DNA of 64,000 nucleotides from Provencibacterium sp. GTDB lineage: Bacteria > Bacillota > Clostridia > Oscillospirales > Ruminococcaceae. Shown here one piece after another: positions 33,698-41,199 of this stretch (the stretch's first letter is position 1; every line of letters starts with the position of its first letter). The notes beneath the pieces are model-generated. The model saw only the letters and a program-made list of their open reading frames with translations. It did not search any database and had not been told where the DNA came from. The stretch spans positions 124,001 to 188,000 of the forward strand of contig JAAWAN010000028.1 of the NCBI GenBank assembly GCA_022792175.1, in the 5' to 3' direction. A program made the position numbers and the translations under genes.

Positions 33698-34685
33698 GGG
33701 CCGCGCCGCCCTTCTGGCGGCGCTTAGCCTTCTGCTTTTGGCCGCTCTGCTTTTCAGCCTGCGCACCGGCAGCCGGGGCTACTCCTTTCCGGCGCTTTTC
33801 GCGGCGCTCCTTTCTTCAGATGAGCAGGATGTTATCCGGCGGGTGCTGGTGCATGTGCGCATCCCCCGCACGCTGGCCTGCGCGCTGGCGGGCGCTGCTC
33901 TCGCTGCCGCGGGCGCGCTCACCCAGGCGGTGCTGCACAATGCCATGGCCAGTCCCAACATCATCGGCGTGAACGCCGGGGCAGGCTTTTTCTCGCTGCT
34001 GCTGTCGCTATTGCTGCCGGGCGTTTCCCGGGCGGCGGCGATGGGCGCCTTTTTAGGCGCGCTGGGAACGGCGCTTTTGATCTATGCGCTGGCGCTTCGG
34101 GCCGGCCTTTCCCGCACGACGCTGATTCTGGCGGGCGTTGCCATCAGCAGCATTCTCAATGCCGCGACTAACGCTGTCACCCTTCTTTTCCCTGATATCG
34201 CCATTGGCTCGGCCGGGTTTATGGTGGGCGGTTTTTCCGGGGTCAATCTCGCCGCCCTTCAAAATGCCGCCCCTTACCTTATCGCCGGGTTTCTGCTGGC
34301 GGCACTGCTCGCCGTCGAGCTGGATATTCTGCAGCTGGGCGAGCAGAGCGCCGCCTCTCTGGGGCTGCATGTTGCCCGCACCCGGTTTCTGGCCATTCTC
34401 TCCGCGGCGCTTCTGGCAGGGGCGGCAGTCAGCTTTGCGGGGCTGCTCGGCTTTGTCGGGCTGCTGGCCCCTCATGCTGCCCGCCGGCTGATTGGCGGGA
34501 GCAACGTTTTGCTGCTGCCCGCCTGCTCGCTGCTGGGGGCGGCATTCGTCCTTCTCTGCGATGCCCTTTCCCGGGCGCTCTTCTCCCCTTATGAGCTGCC
34601 GGTGGGCATCGTTCTCTCGCTGCTGGGCGGCCCGTTTTTTCTCTTTCTGCTGCTGCGCCAGCGAAGGAGGCAGGCTGATGATTGA
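33645..34685 (+). CDS. FecCD-type ABC transporter permease
   Basis: A 346-residue polytopic permease of the FecCD/BtuC family. ASPNIIGVNAGAGF and LLGFVGLLAPHAARRLIG are the signature loops; the latter couples to the ATPase. About nine to ten membrane helices. The ATG at 33645 is chosen because GGGGGGAGAGC precedes it; it lies inside the end of the binding-protein gene, in another frame, a 53-nt overlap. No other start follows before the first helix. Confidence 0.85.
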   Translation: MPILPKSFIRSLPPKSAKGRAALLAALSLLLLAALLFSLRTGSRGYSFPALFAALLSSDEQDVIRRVLVHVRIPRTLACALAGAALAAAGALTQAVLHNAMASPNIIGVNAGAGFFSLLLSLLLPGVSRAAAMGAFLGALGTALLIYALALRAGLSRTTLILAGVAISSILNAATNAVTLLFPDIAIGSAGFMVGGFSGVNLAALQNAAPYLIAGFLLAALLAVELDILQLGEQSAASLGLHVARTRFLAILSAALLAGAAVSFAGLLGFVGLLAPHAARRLIGGSNVLLLPACSLLGAAFVLLCDALSRALFSPYELPVGIVLSLLGGPFFLFLLLRQRRRQADD

Positions 34686-35433
34686 GTTTCGAAAGGTCTG
34701 CGCCGGCTATGGGGGAAGGCCGGTCCTTCACCGGCTGAACCTGCAGGTCCATCCGGGGGAGGTGCTCGCCCTCATCGGCCCGAACGGCTGCGGGAAGAGC
34801 ACGCTGCTGCGCGCCGCCGCCCGCCAGCTGCCGCTGGAGGGGGGAGAGATTCTGCTGAACGGCCGGGATATCCGCCAGTTTGAGCGCACTGAATTTGCGC
34901 GCACTGCCGCCTTTCTGCCGCAGCAGGCGCAGAGCCCGCCCGCTATTACAGTCAGCTCGCTCGTCTGCTACGGGCGCTTCCCTTATCTGGGCCTCTCGCG
35001 CAGGCTGCACAAAGCCGACCGCGAGGCGGTGCAGCGGGCAATGGAGCGCACCGGCACTGCCGATTGGGCGCAGCGCGAGCTGCGCGCCCTCTCCGGCGGC
35101 GAACGGCAGCGGGTATATATCGCCATGGCGCTCGCCCAGGGGACGGAAACGATCTTTCTGGATGAGCCCACCACCTATCTGGACATGCGCTACCAGTTCG
35201 AGCTGCTCGAGCTGATACGGGAGCTGAAAAAGGAGGGGAAAACCATCGTCATGGTGCTGCATGACCTCTCGCTCGCGCTGCGCTACAGCGACCGGGCCGC
35301 GCTGATGGAAAATGGGCAGATTGCCGCCTGCGACATTCCGCAGGCGCTGGCCGAGGGCGGGCAGCTCGACCGGGTTTTCCGCATTGTTACCCACCGGCAG
35401 GGGGATTGCTACTTTTTCACCGCCCGGCCATAG
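34678..35433 (+). CDS. FecE-type ABC transporter ATP-binding protein
   Basis: A 251-residue ATPase with Walker A GPNGCGKST (near residues 36-44), the LSGGERQR signature, Walker B TIFLDEPTT and the switch His in VLHDLSLALRY. It belongs to the iron-siderophore/B12 group and energises the adjacent permease. The ATG at 34678 overlaps the permease stop; AAGGAGG lies before it. Confidence 0.92.
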   Translation: MIEFRKVCAGYGGRPVLHRLNLQVHPGEVLALIGPNGCGKSTLLRAAARQLPLEGGEILLNGRDIRQFERTEFARTAAFLPQQAQSPPAITVSSLVCYGRFPYLGLSRRLHKADREAVQRAMERTGTADWAQRELRALSGGERQRVYIAMALAQGTETIFLDEPTTYLDMRYQFELLELIRELKKEGKTIVMVLHDLSLALRYSDRAALMENGQIAACDIPQALAEGGQLDRVFRIVTHRQGDCYFFTARP

Positions 35434-35449
35434 GCACCCGTTAAAACAG

Positions 35450-35478
35450 AAAAAAGAGCGGCCTGCCGCCCTTTTTTA
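35450..35478 (+). terminator. Terminator after the ABC importer
   Basis: A 13-bp A/T-flanked stem (one mismatch) around a short loop (35450-35478), with T6, between the importer and the MFS gene. Confidence 0.65.
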
Positions 35479-35497
35479 AGAAAGGATGTTTCTCTTT

Positions 35498-36763
35498 ATG
35501 AAGCCCCTCGCTCTCCTGCGGCGCCACCCGCTGATGCGCACGCTCATCGAGCTGCGCGGCAATCCGCGCGCCTGCGTGTATACCGAGCCGCTCTGGGGAA
35601 TCCCCTATAACCTCTATATTCCCTATGCGAGCCTGTATATGGCCCAGCTGGGCCTCACCGACCTGCAGATCGGCCTCATCGCCACCTTCTCCGCCTTTTT
35701 CCAGATGTTCGGCGCCCTATTCGGGGGACTGCTCACCGATAAGCTCGGGCGGCGCAAAACCACCTTCATCTTCGATATGATTTCCTGGAGCATCCCCTCG
35801 CTTATCTGGATGTGCTCCCAGAACTTCTGGTGGTTTTTTGCCGCCACCGTTTTCAACAGCATGTGGCAGGTGACCGATAACGCCTGGAGCTGCCTGCTCG
35901 TTGAGGACTGCGACTCAGAAAAGCTGGTGGATGTTTACACCTGGGTCAGCGTTTCGGGGCTGCTCTCGGTCTTTTTCGCCCCGCTTTCCAGCCTTCTGGT
36001 CGGGCGCTTTTCAGTCGTTCCCGCCATGCGCATGCTCTATCTGTTCACCTTTCTCATGATGACCAGCAAATTTCTCATTCTCTATCACTTCTCTACCGAA
36101 ACGGCACAGGGGAAAATCCGCCGGGAGCAGACGAAAAACACCTCCTTTTTCTCCCTCTTTCGCGGCTACGGCCAGATTTTCCGGAATATTCTGCACACCC
36201 CCGCCACCTTTGTGGCCCTCGCGCTCAAGGTGCTCATCAACATCACCCAGATGATCAACGGCAACTTCTTCGGGCTGTATATCACCCGCCAGCTCGGTAT
36301 CCCGGAGGGATATGTCGCCCTCTTCCCGATGGTGCGTGCAGCGGTCATGCTGACCTTTATTTTCACCATTCAGCATAAGCTCAACCAGATGAAGTTCCGG
36401 CCCATCATGTTTTCCGGCGCGGCGCTCTATCTGCTCGCAAACGTCACCCTGCTGCTCACCTCCGGCCAGAGCCTCTGGCTGCTCGCTGTCTACCTGCTGC
36501 TCGATGCCTTCTCGGCCGCCCTGCTCATTCCCCGCAACGACTCGATTCTTGTCCTTTTTGTCGACAGGCAGGAGCGCGCCCGCACCCTCGGGCTGCTCTT
36601 TGTCATAACGCTCGGCATCACCTCTCCCTTCGGCGCGCTTGTCGGCCGGCTGTCGGAGATGAGCATCCGCCTGCCGTTCCTTTTAAACATCCTTCTGTTC
36701 GGCATGATTATCCTGCTCATCCTCTTCTCCCGCCCGCTCAAAGAGCAGGATGCGCAGGAATAA
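35498..36763 (+). CDS. Major facilitator superfamily transporter
   Basis: About 421 residues with roughly 12 membrane helices. The loop motif GGLLTDKLGRRKTT between helices 2 and 3 is the MFS signature. Substrate unknown. ATG 35498 is preferred because AAGAAAGGA sits 11 nt upstream; the in-frame ATG at 35486 overlaps that site. It lies behind the ABC importer's terminator. Confidence 0.85.
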   Translation: MKPLALLRRHPLMRTLIELRGNPRACVYTEPLWGIPYNLYIPYASLYMAQLGLTDLQIGLIATFSAFFQMFGALFGGLLTDKLGRRKTTFIFDMISWSIPSLIWMCSQNFWWFFAATVFNSMWQVTDNAWSCLLVEDCDSEKLVDVYTWVSVSGLLSVFFAPLSSLLVGRFSVVPAMRMLYLFTFLMMTSKFLILYHFSTETAQGKIRREQTKNTSFFSLFRGYGQIFRNILHTPATFVALALKVLINITQMINGNFFGLYITRQLGIPEGYVALFPMVRAAVMLTFIFTIQHKLNQMKFRPIMFSGAALYLLANVTLLLTSGQSLWLLAVYLLLDAFSAALLIPRNDSILVLFVDRQERARTLGLLFVITLGITSPFGALVGRLSEMSIRLPFLLNILLFGMIILLILFSRPLKEQDAQE

Positions 36764-36853
36764 AAATCCTGCGCCTGCCGAAAGCTCCCTGCCGGAAAAA
36801 TGAAGGGCAAACGGGGCGGGCGCTTTTTAAAGGTAGGAAGGATGCGCCCCTTC

Positions 36854-37780
36854 TTATCCATATATCTTTTTCCTCTGCTCCTCCACCTCTTCCCCGGAGG
36901 GAACAGAGGATTGCGCGCCTTTGCGGGTTACGACGATGGAGGAAACAAGGTTTGCATAGCGAACCGCCTCTATCAGCTTCTCCCCCATCGAAAGCTTCAT
37001 GGCCAGCGCGGCGCTGAAGCTGTCGCCCGCTGCCGTGGTATCCACCGCGCGAACGGCATGCCCCGGGATATGGGCAGTCTCGCCGTTTTGGGTATCGACA
37101 TATACTCCCTTTTCCCCGAGGGTCACCAGCACGTTTTTAACCCCATATTCCTTCAGCCGCCGGGCAGAGCGCTCCACCTGCTTTCCGGCATCCGGATCGC
37201 CGAGCAGAATGCCCAGCTCGGTTTCATTCGGCTTGATTATATCTATATAGGGATAAAGCTCCTTCGGAAATTCGCCCGTAGCGGGCGCCGGGTCCAGAAT
37301 GACCCGCTTGCCCAGGGAAAACGCCGTACGGATGGTATAGTCAATCGTCCCCATCGGAATCTCCATCTGCAGCAAAACGGTCGAGCACTCCTCCAGCAGC
37401 TGCCGCTGACTGCGGATATCCTCTGCTGTCAGCAGGGCATTCGCCCCCGGCAAAACGACAATGCTGTTATCCCCCCGGCTGTCCACATAGATGATGGCCC
37501 GCCCGGTCTGCCCGCCCGGCTTTACCAGAACCCCCTCTACCTTAACACCGGCCTGCCGGAGATTATCGCACAGTGCCTGCCCGTCCGGGTCATCGCCCAC
37601 TGCCCCCAGAAAGCGGACCGCACCGCCCAGTTTGCCGATGGCATAGGCCTGATTGGCCCCCTTCCCGCCCGGGCTCTGCTGAAATCCCCCGGCAAGAATC
37701 GTCTCCCCTACTGCCGGAAAATGCGAAAGGGTCACTGTCATATCCATATTCAGGCTGCCAACTACCAGAACCTGCTCCAT
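36854..37780 (-). CDS. rbsK: Ribokinase
   Basis: A 308-residue ribokinase, the usual length. Motifs: VGSLNMDM and GGKGANQAYAIGKLGG (ribose binding) at the N-terminus, ILDPAPA in the middle and DTTAAGDSFSAAL with the catalytic base at the C-terminus. It makes ribose-5-phosphate from ribose. GGGGAGGAA lies before the ATG. Its leader of about 290 nt contains a repeated structured element (37940-38071); the leader's -10 box and hairpins are on this strand. Confidence 0.92.
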   Translation of the reverse strand: MEQVLVVGSLNMDMTVTLSHFPAVGETILAGGFQQSPGGKGANQAYAIGKLGGAVRFLGAVGDDPDGQALCDNLRQAGVKVEGVLVKPGGQTGRAIIYVDSRGDNSIVVLPGANALLTAEDIRSQRQLLEECSTVLLQMEIPMGTIDYTIRTAFSLGKRVILDPAPATGEFPKELYPYIDIIKPNETELGILLGDPDAGKQVERSARRLKEYGVKNVLVTLGEKGVYVDTQNGETAHIPGHAVRAVDTTAAGDSFSAALAMKLSMGEKLIEAVRYANLVSSIVVTRKGAQSSVPSGEEVEEQRKKIYG

Positions 37781-37939
37781 GTCTTCATATTCCTCCCCTG
37801 CCGGGCGCCTGCCCTGACTAAAAGCCGGCGCTGCCGGAAAACTTATAATAGGTATTACCGCACAGCGGCCGGGCTCTGCGCTGCCGCCAGCCTTTTCCGC
37901 TTATGAGCGCATAATATCCGCTTGTGGCTATTATATCAT

Positions 37940-38071
37940 ATCTGCAGGGCTTCGCCCGGCGTTGCCGGTTTCGCCAGGATGTAACAAGCGCACTTTGCGC
38001 CGCAAAGCGGCGCAGCCCGCTGAAAGCGGGTTCAGGAAAGCTCTGCTTTCCTGTTTACGCTTATTATAACA
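37940..38071 (-). repeat. Repeated promoter-hairpin leader element, copy 1
   Basis: Read on the minus strand it starts with TGTTATAATAAGC (extended -10 TATAAT at 38068-38063) and goes on with hairpins: CAGGAAAGC/GCTTTCCTG, CCCGCT/AGCGGG, TGCGCCGC/GCGGCGCA, then CCGGC/GCCGG and GGGC/GCCC. The first ~90 nt align with copy 2 at 53534 with nearly the same stems, while loops differ in sequence and length. It stands in the leader of rbsK, in the same direction. Confidence 0.8.
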
Positions 38072-38128
38072 CAAAAAGAAGGTTCATGGGACTAAAACAG
38101 GCGGAGCCCCAAAATAATCGGAAATCAG

Positions 38129-38157
38129 TTGCCCAAACCACACCTTTATAGTATACT
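38129..38157 (+). promoter_or_regulatory. Sigma-A promoter for the DUF4261 gene
   Basis: TTGCCC (38129-38134), 17-nt spacer, TATACT (38152-38157), 86 nt before the gene start. The -10 is good and the -35 partial. Confidence 0.55.
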
Positions 38158-38242
38158 GGATGAAAAGCTGCCGGAGAAAAAAGCCGGGGCAAAGGCCCGA
38201 ACCCTCCCTCAGCCGGCCCTTTGCTATTAGAGGTGAAAAATT

Positions 38243-39373
38243 ATGGAAAACAAAAAAGAAGAAAGCCGTCTGGCTGCTAAAACCCTTTCAGGCTGGCTCA
38301 AAAAAAACAGCGGGCGTCCCGGCCGCCGAATAAAAGAGGCTGGCCGCTTCGAGCTGCATGGAAGGCGCTATTACTTCTTCCGGTATAAGCGCTCCTTCTT
38401 CGGAAAGAAATGGCTGCTGGGCGTCAGCGGCGGCTACCGGGGAGAAAAAGCTGAGGGCTGCGGACATACGCAGGGAGAGCTTCCCTATCAGCCGGAGAGT
38501 GCTCTGGCGGATGCCGTCCGCCTGGTGGAGGCGCGCCGGGAGTATTGGATGCGGCGCGCGCGCGGCATTCAGGATTCGGAAACCGGCCCTTCCCCCGAGG
38601 TTCAGCAGCTTCTGCAGCTGCTCGCCCCGGGGAGCGGACGCCACTCCTTTCTCGGTTCGGTGCTGCTCAGCCGCCCGGCTTTTGATGTGAACCAGCTCTG
38701 CGCCCAGCTGAAAACCGATTGGGACTGGCCCGCCTCCTGTGTCCATATTCAGCATGCCGGCTCGGCCACCTTCGACTATCAGGGAATGCTGGCCGCTGTT
38801 ACACTCGCTTTGGAACCGGTTCCGGAGGGGGAGGCGGAGCAGTATGCCGTCAACAATTTTTACTGGGAGGGAGCGATGGAGGCCGCACGCAGCCACACCG
38901 CCCACCTGCAGGTAGCCGTTATGGGAAACGAAGGGGCGCTGGAAACGGCTACGGTCTTTTCCCAGCTGTGTGCCAGCTGCCTCACCCAGCAGAGCGTCTG
39001 CGCCGTCTGTACGGCGGGCGCCGTTTTCCAGCCGGAATTTTATCGGGAGCAGGCCCTGCTTCTGAAAGAAGGGGATTATCCGGTGCGCGACTGGATTTAT
39101 ATCGGTGTTACCAGCGGACAGCAGGGCCTAAACGCCTATACCTATGGGCTGGAAAACTTCGGTCTGCCGGAGATGGAGATTCTCGGCAGCTTCTGGAAGC
39201 GGGAGGAGCTTGAGGATTTTCTCTGCGAGGTGGCGCGTTATGCCCTGCGCTCCGGCCGCCCGTTTCATACCGGCGAGGGCGCGGGTTTCTGCCGGGATGA
39301 GCGTTTCCCCATCCGCCGTTCCCTCGGCGTTTCGGTGGATGGAATGAGCTTAAAAATCGAGACCGGCGAATAA
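38243..39373 (+). CDS. DUF4261 domain protein
   Basis: A 376-residue cytoplasmic protein. Residues about 135-345 follow the DUF4261 pattern: SVLLSRPAFDVNQLCAQL, VPEGEAEQYAVNNFYWEGA, HTAHLQVAVMGNEGALETA and TYGLENFGLPEMEIL. The N-terminal ~110 residues are basic and specific to this protein. Function is unknown. AGAGGTG precedes the ATG. Confidence 0.8.
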   Translation: MENKKEESRLAAKTLSGWLKKNSGRPGRRIKEAGRFELHGRRYYFFRYKRSFFGKKWLLGVSGGYRGEKAEGCGHTQGELPYQPESALADAVRLVEARREYWMRRARGIQDSETGPSPEVQQLLQLLAPGSGRHSFLGSVLLSRPAFDVNQLCAQLKTDWDWPASCVHIQHAGSATFDYQGMLAAVTLALEPVPEGEAEQYAVNNFYWEGAMEAARSHTAHLQVAVMGNEGALETATVFSQLCASCLTQQSVCAVCTAGAVFQPEFYREQALLLKEGDYPVRDWIYIGVTSGQQGLNAYTYGLENFGLPEMEILGSFWKREELEDFLCEVARYALRSGRPFHTGEGAGFCRDERFPIRRSLGVSVDGMSLKIETGE

Positions 39374-39387
39374 ATGAGGCCTTTTTA

Positions 39388-39416
39388 TTGACCCGGAGAG
39401 GCAAAAGCGCTACAAT
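39388..39416 (+). promoter_or_regulatory. Sigma-A promoter for the amidohydrolase gene
   Basis: TTGACC (39388-39393), 17-nt spacer, TACAAT (39411-39416). It overlaps the upstream part of the open frame and so supports the TTG start at 39448. Confidence 0.7.
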
Positions 39417-39447
39417 AAAGGAAATATACGGCGAAAGGGTGTTTTAT

Positions 39448-40596
39448 TTGCTGCTTTGTATCAAAAACGGCCGTGTTCATGATGCCATCAGTCGCGAGCC
39501 CTATCTGGCAGATATTCTGATTAGAGATGGAAAAATTGCCGAAATCGGCCCCGGCCTCCCGGTACCCGCAGGGTGCGAGACGGTCGATGCCTCCGGAAAG
39601 GAGATCTACCCCGGATTTGTGGATGCGCATTGCCATGTTGGCATGGAGGAGAGCGGCATCGGCTTCGAGGGGGACGATGTCAACGAAATGGGGGATATTT
39701 TCAGCCCCCAGCTGCGGGCGATTGACGGTATTCAGCCGACCGACCCCACCCTGCTGGAGGCCGCCCGCGCAGGGGTAACGACCGCCTGCACCGGCCCCGG
39801 CTCGGCCAACGTTCTCGGCGGCACCTTCGCCGCCATTAAAACGGTGGGCACGCGGGTGGATAAAATGATCGTGCGCAACCCCATCGCCATGAAGTGTGCC
39901 TTTGGCGAAAACCCCAAAAAGTGCTACCGGGATAAGGGGAATTCCTCCCGCATGTCCACCGCCGCCCGGCTGCGCGAGGCGCTCTTTAAGGCAAGGGAAT
40001 ATGATGAAAAGCTTTCTGCCGCAGGCGATGACCCGCTTAAAAAGCCGGCCTATGATATCAAGCTCGAGGCGCTGCTTCCCGTTTTGCATGGGGAAATTCC
40101 GCTCAAGGCACACGCCCACCGGGCGGATGACCTGTTCACCGCGCTGCGCATTGCCAGGGAATTCGGCGTTAAAATCACCCTCGAGCACGTGACCGAGGGG
40201 CACCTCATTGCCGATGAGCTGGCAGCTGAGCATGTGCCGGTGGCGGTCGGTCCTTCGCTGACCCATGCCACCAAATTCGAGCTGCGGGACAAGACCTTCG
40301 CAACGCCGGGAATCCTCGCACAAAAGGGATGCGACGTTTCGATTATCACCGATTCGCCGGTCATTCCGCTCAATTATCTGCCGCTGTGCGCCGCGTTGGC
40401 TATAAAGTCCGGAATGGACCCGTTTGATGCGCTGCGCGCCATTACCATTAATCCCGCCAGGCATGCCGGTATCGCCGACCGGGTCGGTTCGATTGAAAAG
40501 GGCAAGGATGCCGACCTCGTGATTATGGATGGGAACTGCTTTGCGGTTGAAACCAACGTTTTGCAGGTATATATCGAAGGCAAGCCGGTAAAATAA
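39448..40596 (+). CDS. Amidohydrolase family protein
   Basis: A 382-residue metal-dependent hydrolase. The metal motif PGFVDAHCHVGM lies near residues 55-66, a KAHAHRADD motif in the middle, an LEHVTEGH motif near 225 and the closing Asp in IITDSPV. The ending (GSIEKGKDADLVIMDG) is typical of the imidazolonepropionase/dihydroorotase-like group. Substrate unknown. TTG start chosen because the promoter at 39388 lies inside any longer frame and GAAAGGGTG precedes this codon. It ends before a strong terminator at 40719. Confidence 0.85.
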   Translation: MLLCIKNGRVHDAISREPYLADILIRDGKIAEIGPGLPVPAGCETVDASGKEIYPGFVDAHCHVGMEESGIGFEGDDVNEMGDIFSPQLRAIDGIQPTDPTLLEAARAGVTTACTGPGSANVLGGTFAAIKTVGTRVDKMIVRNPIAMKCAFGENPKKCYRDKGNSSRMSTAARLREALFKAREYDEKLSAAGDDPLKKPAYDIKLEALLPVLHGEIPLKAHAHRADDLFTALRIAREFGVKITLEHVTEGHLIADELAAEHVPVAVGPSLTHATKFELRDKTFATPGILAQKGCDVSIITDSPVIPLNYLPLCAALAIKSGMDPFDALRAITINPARHAGIADRVGSIEKGKDADLVIMDGNCFAVETNVLQVYIEGKPVK

Positions 40597-40718
40597 GCGG
40601 GTGGCCATTGAAGGAAAAGCAGGCGCCTTTGCAAACGATATCTGCCCATATAAAATAAGGGCCGCGGCATCCATAATAAAAGCCCTTTCCCTTTGTCATC
40701 TGGAAAAACCGGTTTTTT

Positions 40719-40766
40719 GCAGATGTCCGCAAAGATGTTCCATTCTTTGCGGACATCTGCTTTTTT
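40719..40766 (+). terminator. Terminator after the amidohydrolase gene
   Basis: A 17-bp perfect stem (40719-40735 with 40744-40760), 8-nt loop and T6. Confidence 0.92.
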
Positions 40767-40923
40767 GTCTCAGACAAATCAATCCATTATGCAGCTTCCC
40801 CAAAAAATAACTGCAAAATTTGCCATGCGACCTGGGAAATCCTCCGCTCTCCCGCACTCATTTTGCATATTCCATGGTATAAAATTTTAAAAATGGAAGG
40901 GATATACAAAAATAAAATGCATA

Positions 40924-40952
40924 TTGACAAAATAGATGTAATTTTATATAAT
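40924..40952 (+). promoter_or_regulatory. Consensus promoter of the heparinase/importer operon
   Basis: TTGACA (40924-40929), 17-nt spacer and TATAAT (40947-40952): a full-consensus sigma-A promoter in an AT-rich part of the 40597-41199 gap. The start of transcription falls about 240 nt before the first gene, so the leader is long. Confidence 0.8.
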
Positions 40953-41028
40953 GCAAGTATATTATTTTAATGTACACTTTAAGGACTCTTCATTTCCAGG
41001 AAAAAAGTTCAGAAATAACAACAAAAAA

Positions 41029-41069
41029 CGCATGGAACTTATCCAAAATTTGGACAAAGGCTCCATGCG
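41029..41069 (+). promoter_or_regulatory. Nested inverted repeat in the heparinase operon leader
   Basis: Outer arms CGCATGGA (41029-41036) and TCCATGCG (41062-41069) enclose a 13-bp palindrome TCCAAAATTTGGA (41042-41054). It lies about 70-110 nt downstream of the transcription start, so it could be a regulator operator or a folded leader. Confidence 0.55.
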
Positions 41070-41199
41070 AAACTGTTGTGTATAAGCTCTAAAACTCAGT
41101 TTGTAAATGTGTATTTTTAGCAACAAACAGCCTGCTTCCGCTTCATCTCTCGGCCGGCAAGCCTGGCCGTATCTGCAAACAGAAAGGATGGCTGGCGCC

